Shown here piece after piece: positions 46,787-54,671 of a DNA stretch of 64,000 bases. The DNA is from Azospirillum sp. B510 (GTDB lineage: Bacteria > Pseudomonadota > Alphaproteobacteria > Azospirillales > Azospirillaceae), in the NCBI RefSeq assembly GCF_000010725.1, contig NC_013854.1, positions 456,001 to 520,000 on the forward strand, written 5' to 3'. The position numbers were made by a program, and so were the translations under genes. The notes below the pieces were generated by a model. It did not search any database, was not told where the DNA came from, and worked only from the letters and a program-made list of their open reading frames with translations. Every line of letters begins with the position of its first letter. Position 1 is the first letter of the stretch.

Positions 46787-48538
46787 ATGGGAGATGCCGC
46801 CCGCAAGCTGCCCGACCATCCATGGCTTGCCTCATACCCGCCAACGGTGGATTGGGCGATGCCGATCCCGGCGCGTCCCTTGACCGACCTGCTGGACGAT
46901 GCCGTCGCCCACCATGGCGACAAGCCCTGCCTGAATTTCCTGGGCAAGCGCACCAGCTATCGCGAGCTTGGCCGGCTGGTCGACCGCGCCGCGCGCGGCT
47001 TCCAGGCCATCGGGGTGGGGAAGGGCTCGCGGGTCGGGCTGTTCCTGCCCAACACGCCCTATTACGTCGTCGCCTTCTTCGCCATCCTGAAGGCCGGCGG
47101 CACGGTGGTGAACTTCAACCCGCTCTATGCCGAGCGCGAACTGATCCACCAGATCGGCGACAGCGACATCGAGCTGATGGTCACGCTCGACCTCAAGCTG
47201 CTGTACGGCAAGATGGCGCGGATGCTGGACGAATCCGGGCTGAAGCGGCTGGTCGTCTGCCGCATGGCCGACATCCTGCCCTTCCCGAAGAACTGGCTGT
47301 TCCCCATCGCCAAGAAGGCGGAGATCGCGGTGATCCCGCGCGACGACCGCCATATTCCCTTCGCCCGGCTGATCGCCGATGACGGCCGTCCGGCGCCGGT
47401 GGCCATCGACGCGCGCGAGGATGTCGCGGTCCTGCAATATACCGGCGGCACCACCGGCGTGCCCAAGGGCGCGATGCTGACCCATGCCAACCTCTACGCC
47501 AACACCATCCAGTGCGCGACCTGGTACGCGGCGAAGGAGCGCAAGCCAGGGGAGGGTGGAGGCGGCAATGGGCAGGAGCGCATGCTGGGCGTTCTGCCGC
47601 TGTTCCATGTCTTCGCCATGACCGCGGTGATGAATTTCGGCCTGCATCTGGGGGCGGAGATCGTCCTGCTGCCGCGCTTCGAGCTGGAGCAGGTGATGCG
47701 CACCCTGCACAAGGAGCGGATCACCCTGTTCCCCGCCGTGCCGACCATCTACACCGCGATCAACCACCACAGGCATCTGGAGAGGTTCGACCTGTCGTCG
47801 ATCCGCTTCTGCATGTCGGGCGGCGCGCCGCTGCCGCTGGAGGTGAAGGAGGCGTTCGAGCGGACGACCGGCTGCACGCTGGTCGAGGGCTACGGCCTGT
47901 CGGAATGCTCCCCCGTCGCCACCGTCAATCCGGCGGTGCTCCATTCGGACAGGAAGGGCTCCATCGGCCTGCCGCTGCCCGGCACCATCGTCGAGATCGT
48001 CAGCCTGGAGGAGCCGCGTCGCGTCCTGCCGCCCGGCGAGAAGGGCGAGGTCTGCATCCGCGGGCCGCAGGTGATGAAGGGCTATTGGCGCCGCCCGGCC
48101 GAAACGGCCGAGGCGCTGGCCGACGGCCGGCTGCACACCGGTGATGTCGGGGTGATGGACGCGGACGGCTACACCACCATCGTCGACCGCATCAAGGACA
48201 TGATCCTGTGCAGCGGCTTCAACGTCTATCCCCGCAATGTGGAGGAGGCGATCTATCTGCATCCCGCCGTCGCCGAATGCGTGGTGGCCGGCGTGCCCGA
48301 CGCGTATCGCGGCCAGACGGTGAAGGCCTATGTCCGGCTGGATGAGGGGCGGAGCCTGACGGCGGAGGAGCTGACCGCCTTCCTGAAGGACAAGCTGTCG
48401 CCGATCGAGATGCCGAAATTCGTGGAATTCCGTCGGGAGCTGCCCAAGACCATGATCGGGAAACTGTCGCGCAAGGCCCTGCTGGACGAGGAGCGGGGCA
48501 CGCGTGCCGCCGCCACCACGAAAGGCGGGAGCGCATGA
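46787..48538 (+). CDS. fadD: Long-chain fatty-acid-CoA ligase
   Basis: 583 residues. Adenylate-forming enzyme that activates fatty acids with ATP and CoA at the inner face of the membrane. AMP-binding signature [13 protein letters not shown] (about 217-229), [27 protein letters not shown] and the C-terminal catalytic lysine region [14 protein letters not shown]. Start at 46787 is supported by AGGGGAGGA. Its stop overlaps acyP by 4 bp. Confidence 0.93.
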   Translation: MGDAARKLPDHPWLASYPPTVDWAMPIPARPLTDLLDDAVAHHGDKPCLNFLGKRTSYRELGRLVDRAARGFQAIGVGKGSRVGLFLPNTPYYVVAFFAILKAGGTVVNFNPLYAERELIHQIGDSDIELMVTLDLKLLYGKMARMLDESGLKRLVVCRMADILPFPKNWLFPIAKKAEIAVIPRDDRHIPFARLIADDGRPAPVAIDAREDVAVLQYTGGTTGVPKGAMLTHANLYANTIQCATWYAAKERKPGEGGGGNGQERMLGVLPLFHVFAMTAVMNFGLHLGAEIVLLPRFELEQVMRTLHKERITLFPAVPTIYTAINHHRHLERFDLSSIRFCMSGGAPLPLEVKEAFERTTGCTLVEGYGLSECSPVATVNPAVLHSDRKGSIGLPLPGTIVEIVSLEEPRRVLPPGEKGEVCIRGPQVMKGYWRRPAETAEALADGRLHTGDVGVMDADGYTTIVDRIKDMILCSGFNVYPRNVEEAIYLHPAVAECVVAGVPDAYRGQTVKAYVRLDEGRSLTAEELTAFLKDKLSPIEMPKFVEFRRELPKTMIGKLSRKALLDEERGTRAAATTKGGSA

Positions 48539-48837
48539 GCGCGGATCGGCAGGCCGCTGACCGCAAGGCGGTGCGGGTCCGCATCCAGGGCAAGGTGCAG
48601 GGGGTGTGGTATCGCGGCTGGACCGTGGATACCGCGGGCCGGCTCGGCCTGACCGGCTGGGTGCGCAACCGCGGCGACGGCACGGTCGAGGCCCTGTTCG
48701 CCGGTCCGGCCGATGCGGTGGACCGCATGCTGGAGGCCTGCCGCCGCGGCCCGCCCTCGGCGATCGTCCGCGACGTGGTGTCCGAACCGGAGCAGGACCC
48801 CCGCATGGCCGGGTTCGAACAGCGGCCGACGCTGTGA
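48535..48837 (+). CDS. acyP: Acylphosphatase
   Basis: 100 residues. Hydrolyses carboxyl-phosphate bonds such as acetyl or carbamoyl phosphate. The substrate-binding arginine lies in [11 protein letters not shown] and the catalytic asparagine in [12 protein letters not shown]; both are present. ATGA overlap with fadD implies translational coupling, which is unusual company for an acylphosphatase and might relate to acyl-adenylate or acyl-phosphate side products (speculation). Confidence 0.93.
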   Translation: MSADRQAADRKAVRVRIQGKVQGVWYRGWTVDTAGRLGLTGWVRNRGDGTVEALFAGPADAVDRMLEACRRGPPSAIVRDVVSEPEQDPRMAGFEQRPTL

Positions 48838-48913
48838 TTCCTTCCGTTTTAGCGTTCCGCTAACCATGACGGCGGCATGTTGGTTGTGACAGCGGTTTGA
48901 GGATGATGCCGGG

Positions 48914-49822
48914 ATGACCGCCAGGAAACCGGATGTGGCCGGGGTGGCCGCCATGCTGACCGGCGTCTTCGCCAAGGCGGCGGAGGCGAAGGGCAAGCCT
49001 GTCCGCGCGGACGCCCCGTCAGTAGCGGCCCCATCTGTGGCGGCCCCATCTGTGGCGAGGGCGGCTGTGCCGAAGCCGGCCATGGCATCCGGACGGGAGC
49101 CGTCGGTCCGCCTCAGCCTGGGGCCGGAGGCGGCGGGGGACGGTCGGGGGCGTCCGTCCGGCGGTTCGGGCGGCGATCTCGTCGACCGTCTGGAGCCGGC
49201 GATCCGGGCGCTGGCGCGCGATTTCGGGCGGCTGCTGGCGGCCTTCGGGATGGCCGGGAAGGATGCCGAGGCGGCGGAGGCCGCGCTTGCCGGCCGTTTC
49301 GACGCGGTGGAGCGCCGGGCCGCCATCGTGGCACTGGATGGTCCCGCCGGGGAGTTGCGGCCGCTGGCCGGGGAGGACCGGCAGGATGTGTCGGTCGCAC
49401 TGCGGGATATAGGCCTCACGCTGATCGGCGGGCGGGTCGAGGTCCGGCTGGAGGATGCCGCGCTGATGCTGGCGCGGGTGCCGCCGGAGGAGAGGGGCGA
49501 GGGGGTGCTGGGCATTCTCCGCTCCGCCCTTCGTCCCGGCAAGGGGCTGACGGTGGAGACCGACCGGGTCGCCATCGATGATCTGGGGCCGGTCATCGCG
49601 GCGTTGGCGGCGGCGATGGCCACGCCGCCGCAGGGGCTGGAGGGTACGGTGACGCTGTCGCCGCTTGGCGCTCCGGCGGCCGATGGCGGGGCGATGGAGC
49701 TGTCGCTCTCGTTGTCCGGGCGGCTGGGCGATGCGGCGGCCGGTTCGACGTCGACCCAAAGGCCGGCGGAGGAGAAGCCGGTGGACGAGATCGGGGCGCG
49801 TGGGTTCGATGTCCGGATTTGA
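48914..49822 (+). CDS. Unknown Ala-rich cytosolic protein
   Basis: Not recognised. 302 residues. Starts MTARKPDVAGVAAMLTGVFAKA; three consecutive APSVA-type repeats at about 34-48; a disordered Gly/Arg/Ser linker to ~88; then a folded part (about 90-275) with AIRALARDFGRLLAAFGMAG, IVALDGPAGELRPLAGED and a C-terminal beta-rich segment (LEGTVTLSPLGAPAADG, MELSLSLSGRLG). The pattern, with short alternating beta strands late in the protein, could suit a flagellar or surface-associated function, but nothing decisive is visible. Its end overlaps the next gene by 14 bp. Confidence 0.65.
   Translation: MTARKPDVAGVAAMLTGVFAKAAEAKGKPVRADAPSVAAPSVAAPSVARAAVPKPAMASGREPSVRLSLGPEAAGDGRGRPSGGSGGDLVDRLEPAIRALARDFGRLLAAFGMAGKDAEAAEAALAGRFDAVERRAAIVALDGPAGELRPLAGEDRQDVSVALRDIGLTLIGGRVEVRLEDAALMLARVPPEERGEGVLGILRSALRPGKGLTVETDRVAIDDLGPVIAALAAAMATPPQGLEGTVTLSPLGAPAADGGAMELSLSLSGRLGDAAAGSTSTQRPAEEKPVDEIGARGFDVRI
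49025..49054 (+). repeat. Tandem 15-bp repeat inside the Ala-rich gene
   Basis: GCGGCCCCATCTGTG occurs twice in a row at 49025-49039 and 49040-49054 with an imperfect third copy just before. It encodes the APSVA repeats, so it is a short in-frame expansion. Confidence 0.7.
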
Positions 49823-50333
49823 CGGCCTTCGGCGGACGGCCGCCCTGGCGATCCTGGCGCTGTACGGGCTGGCGCTGCCGGCGGCTCCCCCGGCTTTGGC
49901 CGGCGCGCTGGAACGGACGGAGCCGGGCCATCAGGCGCCGCCGGCGCCGGGTTCCAGCCTGCCGATCGCGCCGCCCATCGTGCAATACGCGCTGCCCTCG
50001 CAATGGATGACGATCCGCTCCAAGGAGGACTGGCGCAAGGCCGGCAAGTTCGAGAAGGAACTGAGCAAGGAGTGCGCCGCCCTGCGCTTCAACGAGATCG
50101 AGCCGATGCGGTTCCGCGCCTTCTACAAGGGCGAGGTGCTGGGCGTCGCCTTCGGCCATGGGTTGAACCTGCATGATCCCGGCAAGAAGGCCGATCCCAA
50201 GAAGATCTACCTGTTCCGCAACGGCGATGCGACCGGCTGCACCGTGCAGTCCCTCGACAATCAGGACCCTCGCGTGAACCCCGCCGGCAGTCCGGCCGGC
50301 ACCCCGGCCGCCGGCGGGTTCAAGAAATATTAG
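49809..50333 (+). CDS. Secreted protein of unknown function
   Basis: 174 residues from ATG 49809, inside the end of the previous gene (14-bp overlap). N-terminal signal peptide ([20 protein letters not shown]). Mature part begins Pro-rich ([20 protein letters not shown]), then a charged middle ([19 protein letters not shown]) and a C-terminal Gly/Pro tail. Two cysteines (in KECAAL and TGCTVQ) could pair in the periplasm. No domain recognised. Tail-to-tail with lipB, sharing bases 50330-50333. Confidence 0.7.
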   Translation: MSGFDGLRRTAALAILALYGLALPAAPPALAGALERTEPGHQAPPAPGSSLPIAPPIVQYALPSQWMTIRSKEDWRKAGKFEKELSKECAALRFNEIEPMRFRAFYKGEVLGVAFGHGLNLHDPGKKADPKKIYLFRNGDATGCTVQSLDNQDPRVNPAGSPAGTPAAGGFKKY

Positions 50334-51085
50334 GCGTCTCCGCCGTCCTCCTCGCCGCGCGTCACGCCGCCGAACACTTCCGGCCAAGCCGCGATCAGGG
50401 CCGAATCGACATCCTCCATCGTCACCAGCTGGCCCAGCGCGACGATGGAGGTGACGCCATGCTCGGCGATGCCGCAGGGGACGATGCCGCCGAAATGGGA
50501 CAGGTCCGGTTCCACATTCAGGGCGATGCCGTGGAAGCTGACCCAGCGGCGCACCCGCACGCCGATGGCGGCGATCTTGTCCTCCTGGCCCTTCAGCCCG
50601 CCATAGGGCTGCTTGTCGACCCAGATGCCGACGCGGCCCTCGCGCCGTTCGCCCCGGATGTTGAAGGCGGCGAGGGTGCGGACGATCCATTCCTCGAGGT
50701 CGCGGACGAAGCCGCGGATGTCGGCGCCGCGCGCCTTCAGGTCCAGCATGACGTAAGCCACCCGCTGCCCCGGCCCATGATAGGTGTACTGGCCGCCGCG
50801 GCCGCTGCGGTAGACCGGGAAGCGGTCGGCCTCCAGCAGATCCTCGTCGCGTGCGCTGGTGCCGGCGGTGTAGAGCGGCGGATGCTCCAGCAGCCAGACC
50901 AGTTCCGGCGCGGTGCCGGCGCGGATCGCCTCGACACGCGCCTCCATCTCGGCGATGGCCTCGGGATAGGGCACCGGCTCGTCGGAGATGCGCCATTCCA
51001 ATGGCTGGGCGGCGATTGGCTGGCCGGCGATCGGTTGGACCGCGGTTGGGCGCTGACTGGCGGGCGAGCTGGTCAGGGAAGTCAT
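50330..51085 (-). CDS. lipB: Octanoyl-[acyl-carrier-protein] transferase LipB
   Basis: Moves octanoate from ACP to lipoyl domains of pyruvate and 2-oxoglutarate dehydrogenase. 251 residues with substrate pocket [12 protein letters not shown], the catalytic lysine in [16 protein letters not shown] and the catalytic cysteine in [13 protein letters not shown] ~28-residue Gln/Pro/Ala N-terminal extension ([15 protein letters not shown]) precedes the domain. Start at 51085 chosen over 51223, whose extra residues are not family-like. lipA is not nearby. Confidence 0.94.
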   Translation of the reverse strand: MTSLTSSPASQRPTAVQPIAGQPIAAQPLEWRISDEPVPYPEAIAEMEARVEAIRAGTAPELVWLLEHPPLYTAGTSARDEDLLEADRFPVYRSGRGGQYTYHGPGQRVAYVMLDLKARGADIRGFVRDLEEWIVRTLAAFNIRGERREGRVGIWVDKQPYGGLKGQEDKIAAIGVRVRRWVSFHGIALNVEPDLSHFGGIVPCGIAEHGVTSIVALGQLVTMEDVDSALIAAWPEVFGGVTRGEEDGGDA

Positions 51086-51266
51086 TCGATCGGATCTCTG
51101 TAGTGTCTGGCGGTGTCTGGCGGTGGCGGCGGACCGGCCGGCGGGCCGTTCCGCATTTTTCTTCGCGGAAGATGATTGTAGCGCTTGATCGCCCGTCGGG
51201 AAGCTGATATCTACCCGCTCCACCCGATGAGGCGCGCAAGCGAGCGTCGGGGACTACCAGCCTGAT

Positions 51267-51351
51267 GCGGTCGTGGCGGAATTGGTAGACGCGCAGCGTT
51301 GAGGTCGCTGTGGGGCAACCCGTGGAAGTTCGAGTCTTCTCGACCGCACCA
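51267..51351 (+). tRNA. tRNA-Leu (anticodon GAG)
   Basis: 85-nt cloverleaf. Acceptor stem GCGGTCG (51267-51273) pairs perfectly with CGACCGC (51341-51347). D-arm TGGCGGAATTGGTAGACG. Anticodon stem CAGCG/CGCTG around loop TTGAGGT gives GAG, reading CUC/CUU leucine codons. A long variable arm (class II, as expected for Leu) and T-arm GTTCGAGTC follow. CCA is encoded (51349-51351). Followed by a terminator at 51396. Confidence 0.97.
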
Positions 51352-51689
51352 CTCTCCCATGCAGATGGGACCATCCCGGGGATACGGGACTGACGAAAAG
51401 CCCGCAGGTCGCGAGACCGAGCGGGCTTTTTCGTATCCGCATCCACCACTCTCCGCTTGTTCTTGATGCTGACAGGGCAGGCTCAAGACTGTCTCGGGTG
51501 TTGGTATCGTATTCGATAATAAAAATGAAAATAATTCTCCCTATGTGATGTGGAGAGAGAACAATGGTGGCCGAAGCGGCCGCCTAATCCCTTGTTGTTG
51601 TCCGGAAGCGGTAATATCCTGCACTCGAATGTCAGGATGGAGTGCTTTTGTGTTGCTCCATTCGGCCCATGGATGATACGGGGGATTTT
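51352..51689. other. 338-bp gap after tRNA-Leu
   Basis: Holds the tRNA terminator and then a stretch (about 51480-51650) markedly richer in A/T than anything nearby, with TTCGATAATAAAAATG and AATAATTC near 51511-51535. No gene recognised. It provides a likely promoter for the small membrane protein that follows. Confidence 0.6.
51396..51431 (+). terminator. Rho-independent terminator after tRNA-Leu
   Basis: AAAAGCCCGC and GCGGGCTTTTT form the outer stem with a nested GGTC-GCGA-GACC hairpin inside. The T-run follows at 51427-51431. Textbook terminator 45 bp past the tRNA. Confidence 0.88.
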
Positions 51690-52010
51690 ATGGCGACCGT
51701 CGTGATGATGAAGCACCCGCAGACCGGGCTCACCAAGAAGGGGCTCGTCGGGTTCAGCTGGACGACCCTGTTCTTTGGCGGCCTTCCCGCCCTGTTTCGC
51801 GGCGACTGGGGGATGGGGCTGATCCTGACCGTCCTGTACTTCTTCACCGGCGGACTGTCAGGGATCATCGCCGCCTTTCTCTACAACAAGCACTACACCT
51901 CGAAGCTGATCGAAGCGGGCTATGTCTTCGCCGATACCGAGGGACGCAACAGCCTGGCCCGACTGAAGCTGGGCATCGACACGACGGGCGTGGTCGCCAC
52001 CCCGACCTGA
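51690..52010 (+). CDS. Small inner-membrane protein (GFSWTTLFFG / LFRGDW type)
   Basis: 106 residues from ATG 51690, preceded by GGGGGA; the frame opens at 51642 but has no ribosome site there. One or two membrane segments around 22-60 (GFSWTTLFFGGLPALFRGDW, GLILTVLYFFTGGLSGIIAAFLY) with a soluble C-terminal ~45 residues. The GFSWTTLFFG...LFRGDW block recurs in many small bacterial membrane proteins, but no function is known to me. Positioned after an A/T-rich promoter region. Confidence 0.75.
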   Translation: MATVVMMKHPQTGLTKKGLVGFSWTTLFFGGLPALFRGDWGMGLILTVLYFFTGGLSGIIAAFLYNKHYTSKLIEAGYVFADTEGRNSLARLKLGIDTTGVVATPT

Positions 52011-52069
52011 TCGACGGGTGGACCGTGATGCGGGGCGGTGCCCGGTGGGGCGCCGTCCCTTTTGTCGTG

Positions 52070-52372
52070 TCAGCGGAATTCCATATAGCGGTCCAGCGCG
52101 GCGCGGCGCAGGGCGCGGAGGATGTGGGGAGCGGCACCGCTGGCGATGATGTGGCCGCCGGCCTCCCGGCAGCGGTTCGCCAGGATGAACATCATGCCGA
52201 TGGCCGCGGAATCGATGAAGGTGACGAAGCGCAGGTCGATCGGGACCTTCGGGCTGGCCGCGAAATCCCAGTCGCGGAGCATGTCGTGGAAACGGGTGCC
52301 GTCCTCGTAGGTGCAACGGCCGGACAGAAGGATGCCGTCGCAACCCTCGATGGTGGTAAAGGCATAGTCCAT
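52070..52372 (-). CDS. STAS-domain protein (anti-sigma-factor antagonist type)
   Basis: 100 residues, a single STAS domain: MDYAFTTIEGCDGILLSGRC (beta start), VPIDLRFVTFIDSAAIGMMF with the phosphorylatable serine in FIDSAAIG, and RCREAGGHIIASGAAPHIL. Such proteins sequester anti-sigma kinases when unphosphorylated. No kinase or sigma gene lies beside it. Divergent from mgtE across a 367-bp gap, convergent with the small membrane protein. Confidence 0.88.
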   Translation of the reverse strand: MDYAFTTIEGCDGILLSGRCTYEDGTRFHDMLRDWDFAASPKVPIDLRFVTFIDSAAIGMMFILANRCREAGGHIIASGAAPHILRALRRAALDRYMEFR

Positions 52373-52739
52373 CGGCGAGTCCCGGTCCTCTCCCTGTCAT
52401 GCGCGGCCATGGATGTGGCGTACCCCCATGGGAACATGAAGGGTTGTGGCGGCGCAAGGGCAGGGCGGCGAAGCGCGGGTCCGGTCCGAACCGGACTGGA
52501 CAAACGGACGGCGCGTCTCTATCTCGGCGGGCGCCTCCGTCCGCACCGCTCCGGTCCCTTGCGCCGGACATCCGGCGGTGGCCGGAACGCGCCGGACATC
52601 CGGCACCGGCCGGAAGGCTTCCACAACCCGCAAACCCTGAACGCCGCCGGCCACCGTCCGATGTCGCGGAGCCTTCGCGTCCCATTCCGGCATCGGCGCC
52701 GGTGGTCCGGGTTCGCATCGTCGAAGGGAGGGTGCCGGC
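52373..52739. other. 367-bp divergent gap, STAS / mgtE
   Basis: No gene recognised; frames here are antisense artefacts. Contains a 16-bp direct repeat (GCGCCGGACATCCGGC at 52561-52576 and 52589-52604, 28 bp apart), each copy enclosing a palindrome GCCGGA-CA-TCCGGC. No known Mg2+ riboswitch core was recognised. Confidence 0.55.
52561..52604. repeat. Twin palindromic direct repeat upstream of mgtE
   Basis: Two copies of GCGCCGGACATCCGGC starting 28 bp apart, about 136 bp before the mgtE start. Each is a GCCGGA/TCCGGC dyad with a 2-bp centre. Possibly twin hairpins in the mgtE leader or twin operator sites. Confidence 0.6.
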
Positions 52740-54179
52740 ATGCACACCGATTCCCAGGCCAATTCCCAGCCTGATCCCCGGCCCGATCCCCGGCCCGATC
52801 CCCATGCCCGTCCGGGGCGTGAGGCGGAGGACGAACGCCCCTATGGCGTCGAGCCGGAGTTCGTGGACGAGATCGCCACCCTGCTGCGCGCCCGCGAACG
52901 CGACAAGGTGCTGGCGCGGCTGGACAGGCTGCATGCCGCCGACATCGCCGATCTGATCGAGCAGGCGGAGCCGGTCGAACGCGCCGACCTGATCGACCTG
53001 CTGCCCGCCGCGTTGGACGGCGAGGTGCTGTCCTACCTGAACCCGGACCTGCGCGAGGCGCTGATCGGGCGGTTCGCGCCGCAGGAGCTGGCCGACGCCG
53101 TCGCCGATCTCGACACCGACGACGCGGTCGAACTGATCGAGGATCTGGACGCCGAGACCCGCGCGCAGATCCTGGCGAAGCTGCCGGATGCCGAACGCGC
53201 CCTTGTCCAGGAGAACCTGACCTACGCCGAAGACAGCGCCGGCCGCATGATGCAGCGCGAGCTGGTGGCGGTGCCGGAATTCTGGACGGTCGGCAAGACC
53301 ATCGACTATGTCCGGGCGGCGACCGACCGGCTGCCGGAGGATTTCTACGACCTCTTCATCGTCGACCCGATGCATCGGGTGGTGGGGGCGGTGCCGCTGT
53401 CGCGCCTGCTGCGCCAGCGCCGGGCCGTGCGCATCGCCGATCTGGTGACCGGCGAGGTGGACGCCATCCCCGCCACCATGGACCGCGAGGAGGTGGCGAA
53501 CCTGTTCCGGCAATATGCCCTGGTCTCCGCCCCCGTGATCGACGCCGCCGGCCGGCTGATCGGCGTCATCACCGTCGACGACGTCGTCCGCGTCATCGAC
53601 GAGGAAGCCGAGGACGACTTGCGCAAGTTGAGCGGGTCGGGCGACACCGGTGTGTTCAGCGGCATCGCCGACATCGCCCGCAGCCGTGTCGGCTGGCTGA
53701 CCGTCAACCTCGCCACCGCCTTCCTGGCGTCGGGCGTCATCTCGCTGTTCGAGGGTACCATCGAGCGGATCGTGGCGCTGGCGGTGCTGATGCCCATCGT
53801 CGCCTCGATGGGCGGCAACGCCGGCACCCAGACGCTCGCCGTCGTCGTCCGCGCGCTGGCGACGCACGAGCTGTCCTCCGCCAACGCCTTCCGCGTGGTG
53901 GGGAAGGAGCTGCTGGTCGGGCTGATCAACGGCGGCATCTTCGCCGTGATGGTCGGCGTCATGGCACTGGTCTGGTACGGCCCGCTGATCGGCGTCGTCA
54001 TCGGGCTGGCCATGATCATCAATCTGGTGGTCGCCGGCCTCAGCGGCGCGCTGATCCCGCTGGGGCTGGCGAAGCTGGGCGTCGATCCGGCGGTGTCGAG
54101 CGCCGTGTTCCTGACGACGGTGACGGATGTCGTCGGTTTCCTCGCCTTCCTCGGGCTGGCGTCGCTGTTCCTGCTGTAG
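52740..54179 (+). CDS. mgtE: Magnesium transporter MgtE
   Basis: Gated Mg2+ channel of the inner membrane. 479 residues: a Pro-Asp-rich N-terminal tail (PDPRPDPRPDPH) made by 12-bp DNA repeats at 52773-52808, MgtE_N superhelical domain (about 45-145), two CBS domains that sense Mg2+ (about 150-275), and a five-helix pore domain (about 300-479) with VLMPIVASMGGNAGTQTL, the conserved pore signature. Full length. The N-terminal tail is longer and more repetitive than usual. Confidence 0.95.
   Translation: MHTDSQANSQPDPRPDPRPDPHARPGREAEDERPYGVEPEFVDEIATLLRARERDKVLARLDRLHAADIADLIEQAEPVERADLIDLLPAALDGEVLSYLNPDLREALIGRFAPQELADAVADLDTDDAVELIEDLDAETRAQILAKLPDAERALVQENLTYAEDSAGRMMQRELVAVPEFWTVGKTIDYVRAATDRLPEDFYDLFIVDPMHRVVGAVPLSRLLRQRRAVRIADLVTGEVDAIPATMDREEVANLFRQYALVSAPVIDAAGRLIGVITVDDVVRVIDEEAEDDLRKLSGSGDTGVFSGIADIARSRVGWLTVNLATAFLASGVISLFEGTIERIVALAVLMPIVASMGGNAGTQTLAVVVRALATHELSSANAFRVVGKELLVGLINGGIFAVMVGVMALVWYGPLIGVVIGLAMIINLVVAGLSGALIPLGLAKLGVDPAVSSAVFLTTVTDVVGFLAFLGLASLFLL
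52773..52808 (+). repeat. Three 12-bp tandem repeats at the mgtE N-terminus
   Basis: GATCCCCGGCCC repeated at 52773, 52785 and, with changes, 52797. In frame (PDPR units), so copy-number change would lengthen or shorten the tail without a frameshift. Confidence 0.65.
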
Positions 54180-54206
54180 GAGGGGGCGCCGGCGCGCCTC
54201 TCCCCC

Positions 54207-54359
54207 TCATCCGGCGCCGTCGATCCGCGCGGCCGGCAGGCACAGGCTGCGGATCGGCGCCTCCGTCACCCCGGCCGCCGGTGCCGCCGTGGCGGTCTGG
54301 CCGGTTGACGAGACCGGCGGGACGACGGAGGCGGAGTCCTGGCGGAGGAAGGACAGCAT
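54207..54359 (-). CDS. Probable small gene (50 residues), unknown
   Basis: ATG at 54357-54359, stop at 54207-54209. Product begins MLSFLRQDSASVVPPVSSTG and ends AARIDGAG, with no known family. Support: third codon positions are about 94% G/C against about 70% at first and 66% at second positions by my count, the pattern of a real gene in this genome. AGAGGA lies 8-9 nt upstream of the ATG. Convergent with mgtE, divergent from the thi riboswitch. No homologue can be claimed. Confidence 0.45.
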   Translation of the reverse strand: MLSFLRQDSASVVPPVSSTGQTATAAPAAGVTEAPIRSLCLPAARIDGAG

Positions 54360-54584
54360 GGCGGGCGGATCCTCTGTCGTCGTTGATTGTTTTCCGCAGC
54401 GGCGGCGCCCGCCGGGTTCCCGCGGTCGCCGTTCGTGGGTTTTCCACGGACAGCTTAGGCCCGATCGGCGGCCGACGCCTGTCCGGAAAACTCCGCATCG
54501 GCCCGTGGCATCTCGATACGGGGGCGAGAACCGCGAGCGGATTCCGCTTGTGGGGCCAGCGAAACATTGGCATAAGGCGGGTCA

Positions 54585-54666
54585 TAGGCCTGGGGTGCCG
54601 CGCGGTGGTCGCGCGGCTGAGAACACACCCATCGAACCTGTCTGGGTAATTCCAGCGAAGGGAGCC
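54585..54666 (+). promoter_or_regulatory. TPP (thiamine pyrophosphate) riboswitch
   Basis: Conserved THI-element blocks in order: GGGGTGCC (54592-54599), GGCTGAGA (54615-54622), the P4/P5 strand CACCCATCGAACCTG ending at 54640, and GGGTAATTCCAGCGAAGGGA (54643-54662). The 3' GAAGGGA doubles as the thiO ribosome site, 9 nt before ATG 54672. P1 can close by GGC/GCC pairing around 54587-54589 and 54664-54666. Binding of TPP should bury the ribosome site and stop translation. Confidence 0.93.
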
Positions 54667-54671
54667 GCCGC

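Noticed and set aside
51267..51351. tRNA-Leu as an integrated-element attachment site
   Set aside because: I found no second copy of the tRNA 3' end downstream and no integrase in the window.
52397..52762. 121-codon frame opposite the mgtE upstream region
   Set aside because: No ribosome site, it crosses the mgtE start, and the product is Pro/Arg/Ala-rich noise.
52773..52808. CRISPR-like repeat array
   Set aside because: Only three directly abutting 12-bp units, in frame in mgtE, with no spacers.
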